Source: Chamaecrista fasciculata (taxonomy: Eukaryota; Streptophyta; Magnoliopsida; Fabales; Fabaceae). Taken from it: DNA of 64,000 nucleotides. The DNA is taken from contig QANZ01002619.1 of NCBI GenBank assembly GCA_003254925.1, positions 22,223 through 86,222 on the forward strand. Direction: 5' to 3'. A model generated the notes under the pieces. The model ran no database searches. It saw only the letters and a list, made by a program, of their open reading frames with translations, and was not told the DNA's origin. Shown one piece after another: positions 46,215-55,900 of the stretch. The position numbers and the translations under genes are program-made. Within the stretch, counting starts at the first letter, position 1; every line of letters begins with the position of its first letter.

Positions 46215-46574
46215 CTATATATACATCACACAACGCATACACCCAAAAACTCATAACATTCACAACATACGTAATAAAGCCGAACACAATAAATCCAACC
46301 AAGAAACGTTTCGTCTCGTTTCCTCCTCATCAAATACCAAAAGAACAAACCAAGCTTCTCTATTCTTCAATTCTCTCAACCAACATATATAAAAACAAGA
46401 AACGTTTCGTTTCGTCCTCAAATATCAACATCAACACAACTCTCTCTCTCTAATCTCACCACTTACCAGCCAAAAAAAACCCAAGAAACGTTTCGTTTTG
46501 CCACGTTTCGTCCTCAAATACCAGAACAATAAGTCTTTCGCTTTCTCTCTCTCTCTCTCTATAAATATACAGCC
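46215..46574 (+). promoter_or_regulatory. TIR gene promoter and leader with repeated GAAACGTTTC palindromes
   Basis: A TATA-like CTATATATACATC at 46213-46225 is followed by about 340 bp of AC-rich leader. The leader contains AAGAAACGTTTCGT three times (46301, 46397, 46483) and a half copy CCACGTTTCGTCC (46501); each core GAAACGTTTC is palindromic. A (CT)n tract (46541-46560) and TATAAATATA (46561-46570) come just before the ATG. The repeats could be transcription-factor sites or leader elements; this is inference. Confidence 0.5.
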
Positions 46575-47981
46575 ATGCAGCGTTTCCCAGCCATGTTAGG
46601 CCGCAAGATGGCCGAGTCAGCATGCCAGGTGTTCATCAACCACCGGGGCATCGACACGAAGCGATCCGTGGCCGGGTTGCTCTACGATCACCTCACTCGT
46701 GCCGGAATAAAGTCGTTCTTGGACAGCAAGAACATGAAGGCTGGGGACAGGCTGTTTGATCACATAGACAAGGCCATTATGAGAAGCAAGGTGGGTGTGG
46801 CTGTCTTCTCTCCTCGATATTGCGACTCTTATTTCTGCCTTCATGAGCTTGCCCTACTCATGGAGTCCAAGAAGAAAGTAGTCCCTATTTTCTATGATGT
46901 CAAGCCCTCCCAACTTAGGGTTAGGGACAATGGGATATGTCCTTCTAAGGAGCTAAGAAGATTCAGTTTGGCACTTGAGGAAGCTAAATATACCGTCGGA
47001 CTCACTTTCAATTCTTCGACTGGGTACGTAACACTTAACAGGAAGAGGATCCTCAGTTGTACAGCATTAGTACTCTATAGCAGAGGACTAATAATATTGT
47101 GTTATATGTACAACTCTGTACACATATTATTAGTCCTCTGCTATACAGCACAGCACTAATGCTGATGCTATACAACAGAAGATCTAAAGGCCACTTAACA
47201 AGTACTTGATTGGATACGTAATAAATATTCTAATTTTTATAGACAATGAGTTCTATTGAACATACTCATTAAAGAACTTTAATTATGTTATAAAACATCC
47301 CCATTCGAACTTAAGGATTAATTCTTACCTAAATTGCAAAATAGATGAAACCCTTTTAAACCCTAATTTTTCATCATTCATATATAGACTCTCAAACTTC
47401 AATCTGCATATGCAAAACCCCAACTAAAAATGTTAATAGATTTTTCTCAGCAACCATTTTTCAGTTAAACTATATATATATATATATTATATAGTGAACC
47501 AGCGATTGATTGTAATTATTGGGATAAGAAGGGTTCACTTATTCTTTTACGATAAAATGATTAATACACTAATCAGTTAAAATGTGTTATTTCTATTTAC
47601 ACAGAAAAGGGTTTTGTGCATAAGAATTAAAATTTTGTAATTTATATATATGTGTCAAAATTGAGATATTGAGAAAGTTTTTTACAGATCAGATTGCTTT
47701 ATTAAGTCCAAGAGATTTCTTACTATTCAGCCATGCACATATATTAATATTGCACATTAATTTCTTTATTTGGTGTTCTGTTTTCTTCATAATTGTTTAT
47801 ATAATTAATACTAATTTTGAGTTTTGATTTTGATGTGTTATTCAGGGATTGGTCTGAGCTACTAAGGGATGCTTCAGATGCAGTGATGATGAACTTACAA
47901 GAGGTTGAAGAAGAAGAGAGGAATGAAGCGCCTGGGGAGGAAAATGTGAATATACAGAAAGTAAAGGGAAGAATTAATTAA
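46575..47981 (+). CDS. TIR-only (Toll/interleukin-1 receptor domain) protein, two exons
   Basis: Exons 46575-47023 and 47846-47981 (GT-AG intron of 822 bp) give 194 residues. The TIR domain spans about 16-160: CQVFINHRGIDTKRSVAGLLYDHL, then the BB-loop-like DSKNMKAGDRL, VGVAVFSPRYCDSYFCLHELALLMESKKKVVPIFYDVKPSQLR. Glu91 in CLHEL sits where plant TIR NADases have their catalytic Glu. No NB-ARC or LRR follows; the C-terminus (DWSELLRDASDAVMMNLQEVEEEE) is acidic. TIR proteins cleave NAD+ and feed EDS1-dependent immune signalling; which branch this one serves is inference. The family is called 'toll/interleukin-1 receptor-like' (TIR-only). ATG 46575 keeps the N-terminal MQR seen in relatives; an internal ATG at 46608 is possible. 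The intron carries a hairpin MITE (47062-47164). It looks intact. Confidence 0.9.
47062..47164. mobile_element. Hairpin MITE in the TIR gene intron
   Basis: A perfect 20-bp inverted repeat: TAGCAGAGGACTAATAATAT (47078-47097) against 47124-47143, with a 26-nt loop. Outer arms CAGCATTAG (47062-47070) and CTAATGCTG (47156-47164) extend it imperfectly. The transcript of this intron would fold into a stem of about 40 bp. Confidence 0.8.
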
Positions 47982-48480
47982 TTAATCAATTAATTAATAT
48001 AATGTGCATCGCGGTCTTCATTATGCATGGGATAACAATAAAACAAATTTATTTATTTTTTTACAGTATATGGAAAAATCATATTGAGAAACACCATATA
48101 CTGCTAACATTACTCAACTGTTTGGCCTAAATTCGTATATTTTATATTGGTTTAGGCTTCAATTCATTTGTATTACATACAGTTTTTTTTACTTTATTTC
48201 ATGTTATATTTTTGTGATAATTTTTTCATTCTTTCTTCTCAACTTGGGAGATGTTATATATAGAAATTCACTTTGAGCCCATTATTTGTTGTACTTTCTA
48301 TGTACAATCCCCTTAAATTGGGAACATAGGATATATCTGTAATGTCATTTCAGGCTTCTGTTCAATAAATTGCAGTTTATTTACATTTGCTTTCTCCAAT
48401 ACATATTTCATTTTTTTTTTTGGTAACCAATACATACATATTTCATTTTGAGAGGTTAGAGATAGTCATATATATATATA

Positions 48481-48520
48481 CTAGAGGCTTTGCGTGTCCT
48501 ATCGGACACGCAAATATGTA
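48481..48520 (-). mobile_element. Helitron 3' terminus (minus orientation)
   Basis: On minus: TTTGCGTGTCC, GATA, GGACACGCAAA (perfect 11-bp stem), then GCCT and the terminal CTAG (48484-48481), followed by T at 48480. This is the standard Helitron ending of a short hairpin plus CTRR in front of T. The body would extend to higher coordinates. It runs into 'gagggactaaatcgttaactcag' text that also occurs in the F-box flanks. The 5' TC end was not found. Confidence 0.75.
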
Positions 48521-49387
48521 TGTAAAATAAATGAGGGACTAAATCGTTAACTCAGTAAAAAAGAATGGATCAAATAATAATTTTCCTCTTATTATTAATT
48601 TTGTACTATAGTTTTAAAATGTGGACAACCAAAAAGGAGTGGAGCCATATAATATAAGATATATATAATATGTTCATTTTTTTTGAACAAGATATATGTT
48701 CATTCATTGTCCATTAACTTAAAACAAGATTTTTGAAAAATAATTAACAATATAATATTTAACATTTTATATATTCTTATAATTCTATATTTTTAAAACA
48801 TATAAAGTTTTAAATATTATATTTTTAATATAAAAATAAATATTTCTATTACAAATTGGACACCGATATTTTAGACTTGTTAACTTTTTACTTAGATCTA
48901 AAGGATAAAATCTCTGTTTACTCATTGAATTTGAGTATTTTAAGAATCCCAAACTTGAACAATTCATCGAAGCTATGCATGGATTAGGAATTATATATGA
49001 CCTAGAGAGTTAACCTTTCCTTATTGAGAAAGAAATGTAACAAGCATTTTTCCTTCTTTTACTTTTCCCCCTTTAAGTTCTTACCTAAACATGCCCTAAA
49101 TGTCTCTTTGGGATTTAAAAGATTGTTTTTTTTTTTTGGCCAAAGGATTTAAAAGATTGTTGAAATTTCTAACTTTTACTTAAATTTACTTATTGTGAAA
49201 TAAATGCAGTTTGAGAGAGGGAGAGAAAATTTTGGTTTATCCGTTCTATAAACAATTTTAACGCTAATTTTTCATCAAAAAAATTTTTCAATGCTAATTT
49301 GTGTTTGATGAATTTTTATGTCAAAAGTATTTTATGAAGTTTGAAATAACTAGAAAAAGAAATGTACATAAATAATTATATTGCATG
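48521..49387. other. Gene-free stretch
   Basis: AT-rich. The first 80 bp resembles the inverted F-box flank repeat ('gagggactaaatcg', 'cagtaaaaaagaatgg'). Nothing else is recognised. Confidence 0.4.
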
Positions 49388-50369
49388 TAGGCATGGCACC
49401 CGCGCGGGGCGGGGGCGGGGAGACACTCCCCGTCCCCGTCCCCGCGAAGTAAACCTCTCCCCGTCCCCGTCCCTGATCCCCGCTGTGGGGAATTTTTTCT
49501 CCCCATCCCCGTTCCCCGCTGTCCCCGCTTTCCCTGCGGGGATCCCCGCCCCGCAGTTTTTTTTTTTCAAAAAAATATTAAGGAGGACCAGAAATACAAT
49601 TTTCACAAAACATTGAAGGATTAGAAATACAATTTTCACAAAACAAAGGAGAACCAGAAATACAATTTTCACCAAATAATCATCTTCTTCTTCCTCACGA
49701 CGGACGAAGCGAAGGCAGCAGATGGAGCGACGTCGGCCGCCATACCCGGTGTTGGAAGACGACGGACGAGAAGATGGTGAACAGCGGCGGTGTTGGAAGA
49801 CGAGAAGACGCCGAGAAGATGGAAGACGAGAAGATGCTGAGAAGACGACGGACAACGATGCCGAGAACATGGAAGACGGACGACGACAGCGGTGTTGGTG
49901 ATGACGGAGATGGCGAACTGAAGAGAAGATTTAGCAAAGGGTTTTGAATTTGGAGTGAAGGAAATGAACGGCGAGTGTGGGCAGAGTGAGAGATTGAGAC
50001 GGCGAGTGTGGGCAGAGTGAGAGATTGAGAGGCTGTGGAGTGTGGGCAGTGCACGGCTAGGTTAGATTTTAGACTTAGGTTTGGTAAGTAATGGTATAGT
50101 AATCCAAGGGCTTAAAATTAATCATCAAATTTTAATCTAACGGTCAGAAATTATATGTTATAATAATAATAAAAAATATATATATATATATCGGGGACGG
50201 GGACCCCGCGGGGCGGGGGACATACTCCCCGTCCCCGTCCCCGAATTCTCTTCGGGGCCAAAACACTCCCCATCCCCGACCCCGCGGGGAATTTTTCCCC
50301 GCATCTGGGGATCCCCGCGGCGGGGATCCCCGCGGGGCCCCGGTAATGGGGATATTTTTGCCATCCCTA
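49388..50369. mobile_element. hAT-like MITE with GC-rich CCCCG arrays, 982 bp
   Basis: The ends TAGGCATGGCA and TGCCATCCCTA (one change from the 34297 family) and the exact 8-bp duplication ATTGCATG (49380-49387, 50370-50377) define it. Subterminal zones (49400-49555 and 50190-50345) are tandem CCCCGTCCCCG/GGGGCGGGG text in mirrored orientation, extremely GC-rich in AT-rich surroundings. The centre (49560-50160) holds three copies of 'ccagaaatacaattttcaca' phrases, a GACGACGG/GAAGA-rich zone and a tandem 'gcgagtgtgggcagagtgagagattgaga'. Reading frames exist only as low-complexity shadows. No transposase. Confidence 0.93.
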
Positions 50370-50527
50370 ATTGCATGATAAGATCCTGGTTGGGTGACAA
50401 AAAAAATAGAAATATTTATTTTTATATTAAAAATATAATATTTAAAACTTTATATGTTTTAAAAATATAGAATTATAAGAATATATAAAATGTTAAATAT
50501 TATATTGATATGCAAGTAATTTAATAT

Positions 50528-50785
50528 AGGCCAAAATGCACAAACACCCCCTGAGTTTTAAGTCTGGTGCACATAACACGCCTGAGTTTTCAATTTGTGT
50601 AAATAGAACCCCTGAGTTTTCAATTACATGCAAATAGTACCCTTCTGTTAAACTTCCGTTAATTTAGGGGTGCTATTTGCACGTAATTGAAAACTCAGGG
50701 GTTCTATTTGCACAAATTGAAAACTCAAGAGTATTATATGCACCAGACCTAAAATTCAGGGGGTGTTTGTGCATTTTGGCCTATA
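50528..50785. mobile_element. Foldback MITE with 110-bp arms
   Basis: The arms are near-perfect inverted repeats over almost the whole 258 bp: AGGCCAAAATGCACAAACACC... and, reverse-complemented from the right, the same. Phrases 'cctgagttttcaatt' and 'gtaaatagaacccctgagtttt' have their mirrors. A loop of about 30 bp surrounds TTCTGTTAAACTTCCG. The flanks TTTAATATA/TATAATATA may be a 9-bp duplication with two changes. Confidence 0.9.
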
Positions 50786-51065
50786 ATATATAATGCAAAA
50801 ATCAATTTATATTAATAAAAAATAACTTTTAAAAGAGTTATTTGAATTTGAGTCCAGATATATGAGTATTTCACTATTTATAGAGTTTGAGAATATAATT
50901 TATTTTTAGCTTAAAATTTATTTAGGGTCTTTGAGTTTATATGTTAGAAATAGAAAATATTTTCAATTTTCAAAACATGAAATATCAACCCTCCTAAACT
51001 TTGAATTTTATTCATTTAAGACTTTTTGAGTTTTAAAATTTAACAGACAGATCTCTAAGCGTTCA

Positions 51066-51625
51066 ACTTTTTTTTTTTGAAAAACATCATGCTAAATTAT
51101 ATTATAGAAAAATCAAACGGCACTTACAATTAGTCAGAAAATTCCAATCTGATAAAACAAAAGAAGAACAATTTGCAAACATTGTTGAACTAGAATAACA
51201 AAGTAAAGTGCAAATGATCCTATTTACAGGATGAAAGTCATCACCGATCTTGGTGTTGCCAACAAGATGTTTACCGTGAAACTCTCTGCACATCAGAAAA
51301 GAAATGTTCGTCCCAAATGTAGATGTCATTGACTCTTTCACAAATTTGTTGAAACATTCAATGTTCTTCGGCATATATGCTTAGATTTGAATTAAGATTA
51401 GTATTAGAATAGAATCTCTTACAAAGAAAAGATTAAAACCAGAAATAGATTTGGATAAAACCACCACCAGAGCAGGGGACAGAAGATCTGGGAAAAGTAG
51501 GGAGGAATTGCAATTAATACAATCCCTCCCTATAGGACTGAGAATTAAAAAGAAGAACCTGTGCGAAAATGTGCAAAGAAAACTGGAAAGAAAATGCAAC
51601 AGTTGTGAAGCGATTTTTGAACGTT
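51066..51625 (-). mobile_element. Retroposon, dispersed family R1, copy 2 (minus orientation)
   Basis: Aligns in order with 44150-44850. Shared phrases include 'atcaaacggcacttacaa..tagtcagaaa', 'attgttgaacta', 'ggatgaaagtcatca', 'caacaagatg', 'agaagag..gt', 'ccaaatgtagat', and the 'gaggaattgca...ccctcc' inverted motif at 51502-51530. No protein domain recognised. The A tail would be the complement of T10 at 51069-51079. Confidence 0.5.
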
Positions 51626-52031
51626 CAACTTAACTCACTTAGAAATGAATTTTTTTTCCTAAAGAAGTAATATTATTTAAGAGTATTGAGTGGCCGATGA
51701 ATTGAAAATTCATGAGTTATGTCTATGAATTATGTAAAAGTTAACGAGATTTATCTATCAATTTTAAAAACTAAAAGTCCTGAATTAACAAAGTTGAAAA
51801 TTTATCTGGAGATATATATGTTAAATTTTAATTCTCAAACATTTTTTTTTCCTCTCAGTCTAAAACTCAAGAATGTTTATATATCCACTCATGAAGAATA
51901 GTATTCTTTCTACCTTATATTATATGATCCTCTCTCACACCATTTGTTTTGGTAGGCTAATAAATGAAATGCATTGAGTAGAGTATAGAGTATAGACAGA
52001 TGGAAGCAGAGGCCAAAAAAGATGAAGAAAA

Positions 52032-52103
52032 AGGTCCCACCGAGATTTGAACTCGGGTTACTGGATTCAGAGTCCAATGTCCTGACCACTAGACCATGGG
52101 ACC
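52032..52103 (-). tRNA. tRNA-Gln (CUG anticodon)
   Basis: On minus, 72 nt: GGTCCCATGGTCTAGTGGTC begins the molecule. The acceptor stem GGTCCCA pairs with TGGGACC, followed by a discriminator base U. A D arm with GGTCTAGTGGTCAGGACA, the anticodon loop in TTGGACTCTGAATCC (CTG), and the T arm with GTTCAAATC pair as expected. CCA is not encoded, as usual for nuclear plant tRNAs. No intron. The downstream side on minus (plus 52021-52031) is A/T-rich, including T runs as a Pol III stop. Confidence 0.97.
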
Positions 52104-52939
52104 TTTACTTGATGGTCATTTTAAACATTATTACAAATTAAAATCATATACGCCATAAGGCCAACATATATCAAAAAATTTATAAATATTTTTTTTAAAC
52201 ATGCATATACTATGAGTTTGGGCTTTAGGTGACTTTAATTCCAAATTCATATACAACATGCATATAATACTGTGGATCAAAATTATATTTTATATAAATA
52301 CATATTACTACTTAAATTATTTTAATCTATAAATTATAAGCATATGTTATTATCATGATTGAATTTTGCTTACAATAATTTGGTTTATAAATTGAATTTA
52401 TATCTTTCAAAACAATTAGTTAATATATTTATATATTTATATCATCATCTTATTCAACAAATTGAACCAATTAATTCATGACTCGGTTCATGGATACAGT
52501 TTACAAAACATTGTCAAAGTTATATATATGAGAATAATTATGACAGGAAAATTCATCTTTATCGGTTAACTAACCAAAGTCCAATCAAACGACCAAAAAT
52601 ATAAACTATGAAACTAAGTTTAAACCCAAACTAAGAATTAATAAAAAAAAATATAAGGAAGAAAACACTTACTTTTATTAGAAATGAGATTACCATGCAA
52701 CAGAATTCCCCACAATATGATCTGAAAAAAGAATTGATAAATGTATTGACAATCTTTTGTACAACAGCATTAAACGACTGAAACCACCTTCACTAAGACC
52801 ATATGGCCAACAGCTTCAGAACATAGGACTGGAAGGTCATGTTTGGATTAAAGTACATACATAATTTTTCTTGTTAATAATGACCACAATACATAGAACT
52901 AATTAAAATCTATGCAAAATGAAATCACAAATATTCAAA
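52104..52939. other. Gene-free stretch and 3' UTR of GID8 homolog
   Basis: AT-rich. The part adjoining 52940 should contain the GID8 3' UTR on minus. No other gene seen. Confidence 0.45.
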
Positions 52940-55900
52940 TCAAACCGCAGGGTCTTCTAACATGGCCGTTGATAGGTCTTTAATGCGCGGATAAGCAGCT
53001 TTCTCGTCAAGCTGATTTTGCGCCCAAAGCAGCATCTTCAGTAAGCTTGGAAGTTTTGGGTCTGACGTTAAGAAAATCAAATAAATGTCAGAGAGTTCCC
53101 AAGCATTTCATGGGAAGAAAATAAAAGATATAGAAACAATGAACAGCACTTTATGGAAAATGATCAAAATATAAACGACGAGGTTGAAGTCTTAAATAGA
53201 AAGCCTAGTAAAAAGCAAGAATATAACAAACAAAACTTTGAACCTTAAATTAGCTCCTATCATTGAACAGGATTTGAATACTTTAAAGTATAGGCTCCGT
53301 ACACTTTATTATTATATATGTAAAATTATCTCTCTCTACGCCTTATCTATATCTAAACTCCACAAACTGCACCAAAAAACTCACTTTATAGAATTCAAAT
53401 CCCATTCATAAGCTGTCATTGCCTACGTCATGCTATTATGGTCAAGTTATTAGGTATGTTAGTATGTAAACCTAAACTGGGGGTAGAATGTTCCAACCTA
53501 TTTATGTAATCTTGGAAAAATCAATACTACCAATAAAAATTCACTCACTCAATTAAGATCTTGGACAGGTCTTGACTGCTAGTTGGAGGGTAATTGTGCC
53601 ATTTGCAGATAATATTCATAACGAGCAATTTATGAGTCAAATCTTTCCTTAAAATACCGTTATGCATGATCCATATATAGTTCATGAAAAGATCATTTAA
53701 CAGTGTCCATGTCATACAACAGAAATCGTCAAGCTACAAATGATTGATCAGGGGAGATAAACACGAAGTCCTTTCACATTCCCTTTGAAAACAGATTGTA
53801 AGAGCAGGCTTTATACTTCAAGTAATCAATTAGAAGTTAGAATCCCTACAAGTTTGAACCTCCATCTCTTAAATCATCAAAGTTCAGTTAATTGATGGTA
53901 ATGGACTTAGAGAAAACCTATATTTTGGTCCTGAACTTGTGCCAAAACTAAGATTTAATCCCCAAATATTAGAAATACAATTTTTGGTCCCTGACTATTT
54001 TAAAGACGTTCACTATTTAGTCCCTGAAATGTTATTTAAAAAAGAGTAAATAGTTTGTATATATTATAAAATCAAGGACTAAACTTTTTAATATTTAGGG
54101 ATTAAAATATAGTTTTGGGAAAAATACAAGGAATAAAAGGTAGGTTTACTCTAATGGAATACAAATTATTCAAGTAAACAAGTCATTGCTCTATTATCTC
54201 CCCAAATTTTGTATAATAATATTTCCATTCAATAATACTATTATCCAACCACCAAAAAATGATAAACACATTGAGCTCCAACAAACCTTTTTCATGACTC
54301 TGGCTAGTAAGTATGGCTGCATTGACCTCACTTGCTGTTTTTAGACGCTGCGATATATCAAGAAGCTCTCCAACCGGACAATTGGAAACATCTTCAAAGG
54401 CAAGAAGTGCAACAGTCCTCTCCAATTCTTCCAAAAAACTTTGCTGGAGGGAAAGTCAATTTTTTTGTATTAGCACCAAGGCTAGGAAACTGATAAAATA
54501 CAATTATTAATGATGACAAAACTATTTCACAATTGCATTGTTTTATAAATTTAAGCAACCTAAGTATACAGTTAACTCATAATGAAAGAAATGACAAAGC
54601 CCAAAATATGTCGCTAATAAAGACATTAACAAAGAATAGTGATTGGTGAGAAATTCACTCGATGTTTTACATTTTCCTCCCCCCTTGGTGCTAGCTCCTC
54701 CTGGGCAAACTCTAGAGCTTCTTCTACTTTTCCATTCCGGATTAGTTCTATCAGGCGTTGCTGTTGAAGGTGGAAAAACAATTGGGGATTTGTATCCAGT
54801 ATCTGCAGACCATAATAACCAACAAATATTCAGCTCAAAGAATAGTTCATAAAAACAAAAAAAAAATTGTAAAATTATATTGACTAAACCACTGATGAAT
54901 GGACTGACTGATGCTAAGAAAAAAAGTCGTCTAAAATCAAAGGGAGACCTTTTGGAGACAAAGGAGAACAAATTAGAGGAAAGCAATTCCCAGGACGAAA
55001 AAATTTATAGAATGTGAAAACAGCCGGCAACAAAATATATTAAAGATTAATTAAGAATTTTCATTTGTATAAACCACTGCATCTCTGCATACCACATCCA
55101 GGGTCTCCCTTCAACAACCTCTATGTACCTTATGTCACATTTAAATTGCTATACATCTCTTTACAACCTCAGAAACGCCCACACAGAATTTCTCATCAAT
55201 CATTTATGACATCTAGACTTAAAAAAGATGAGATTAAGGAGAGCGGCAAGGCTAAGGTTAAATTTAACCAGAGTCATTGTAACCTTAGGTCAGAATTTTG
55301 TTTCTTAAAAATCAGTCTCGCTCCCTCTCTTACAAACAAACATAAAGTTAAAAATCGAAATATGACCCAGGCATGTTCATTATAGCCCGAGGGTGGCAGC
55401 ATGTCATAATACTGATGAGAGGTATGCAAATGAATGCAAATGAATCTTACAATCTGATTACAGGACAAAAATCAAAATAGAAATCAAAACTAAAATATTT
55501 TCTTCCTATAGCCAAGATTCATAATCAGCAATATTCAGTTCCATAGAGAACTGCAAATTATTTGTTTATTGACAACCAAAGCAAAGTATACCTCACATCC
55601 AAGTATAAATAATTGAATACCTAACCGACCTCTCAAGATAGGAGGGAAGTATGAGAATAAATTTGAGTGAGATTAAATGAAAACAAAATACCAGCAGTAA
55701 CATTGACACTGGATCTCAGAATGAGAGACAGTCGTCACATATGACAACATTCTGTTCATTCAAATCATTATCTTTCTTTGTTGGAAACTTGATGCACAAA
55801 TCTTCCTATCCTCATATGTTAAGGAAGGAAGGATAGTTTGGTAAGAGATAGCACAAACACCCAATAAAAGAGGTTGCTTATATATTCTAGTGACCCATTT

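Noticed and set aside
49376-50054. Ser/Arg-rich frames of 119-164 codons on minus
   Set aside because: Low-complexity text inside the GC-rich hAT-like MITE, running through its end into the duplication; no domain and no splice logic.
55065-55385. 106-codon plus-strand frame in the GID8 intron
   Set aside because: No domain or homolog recognised, antisense to an intron, and length within chance for this composition.
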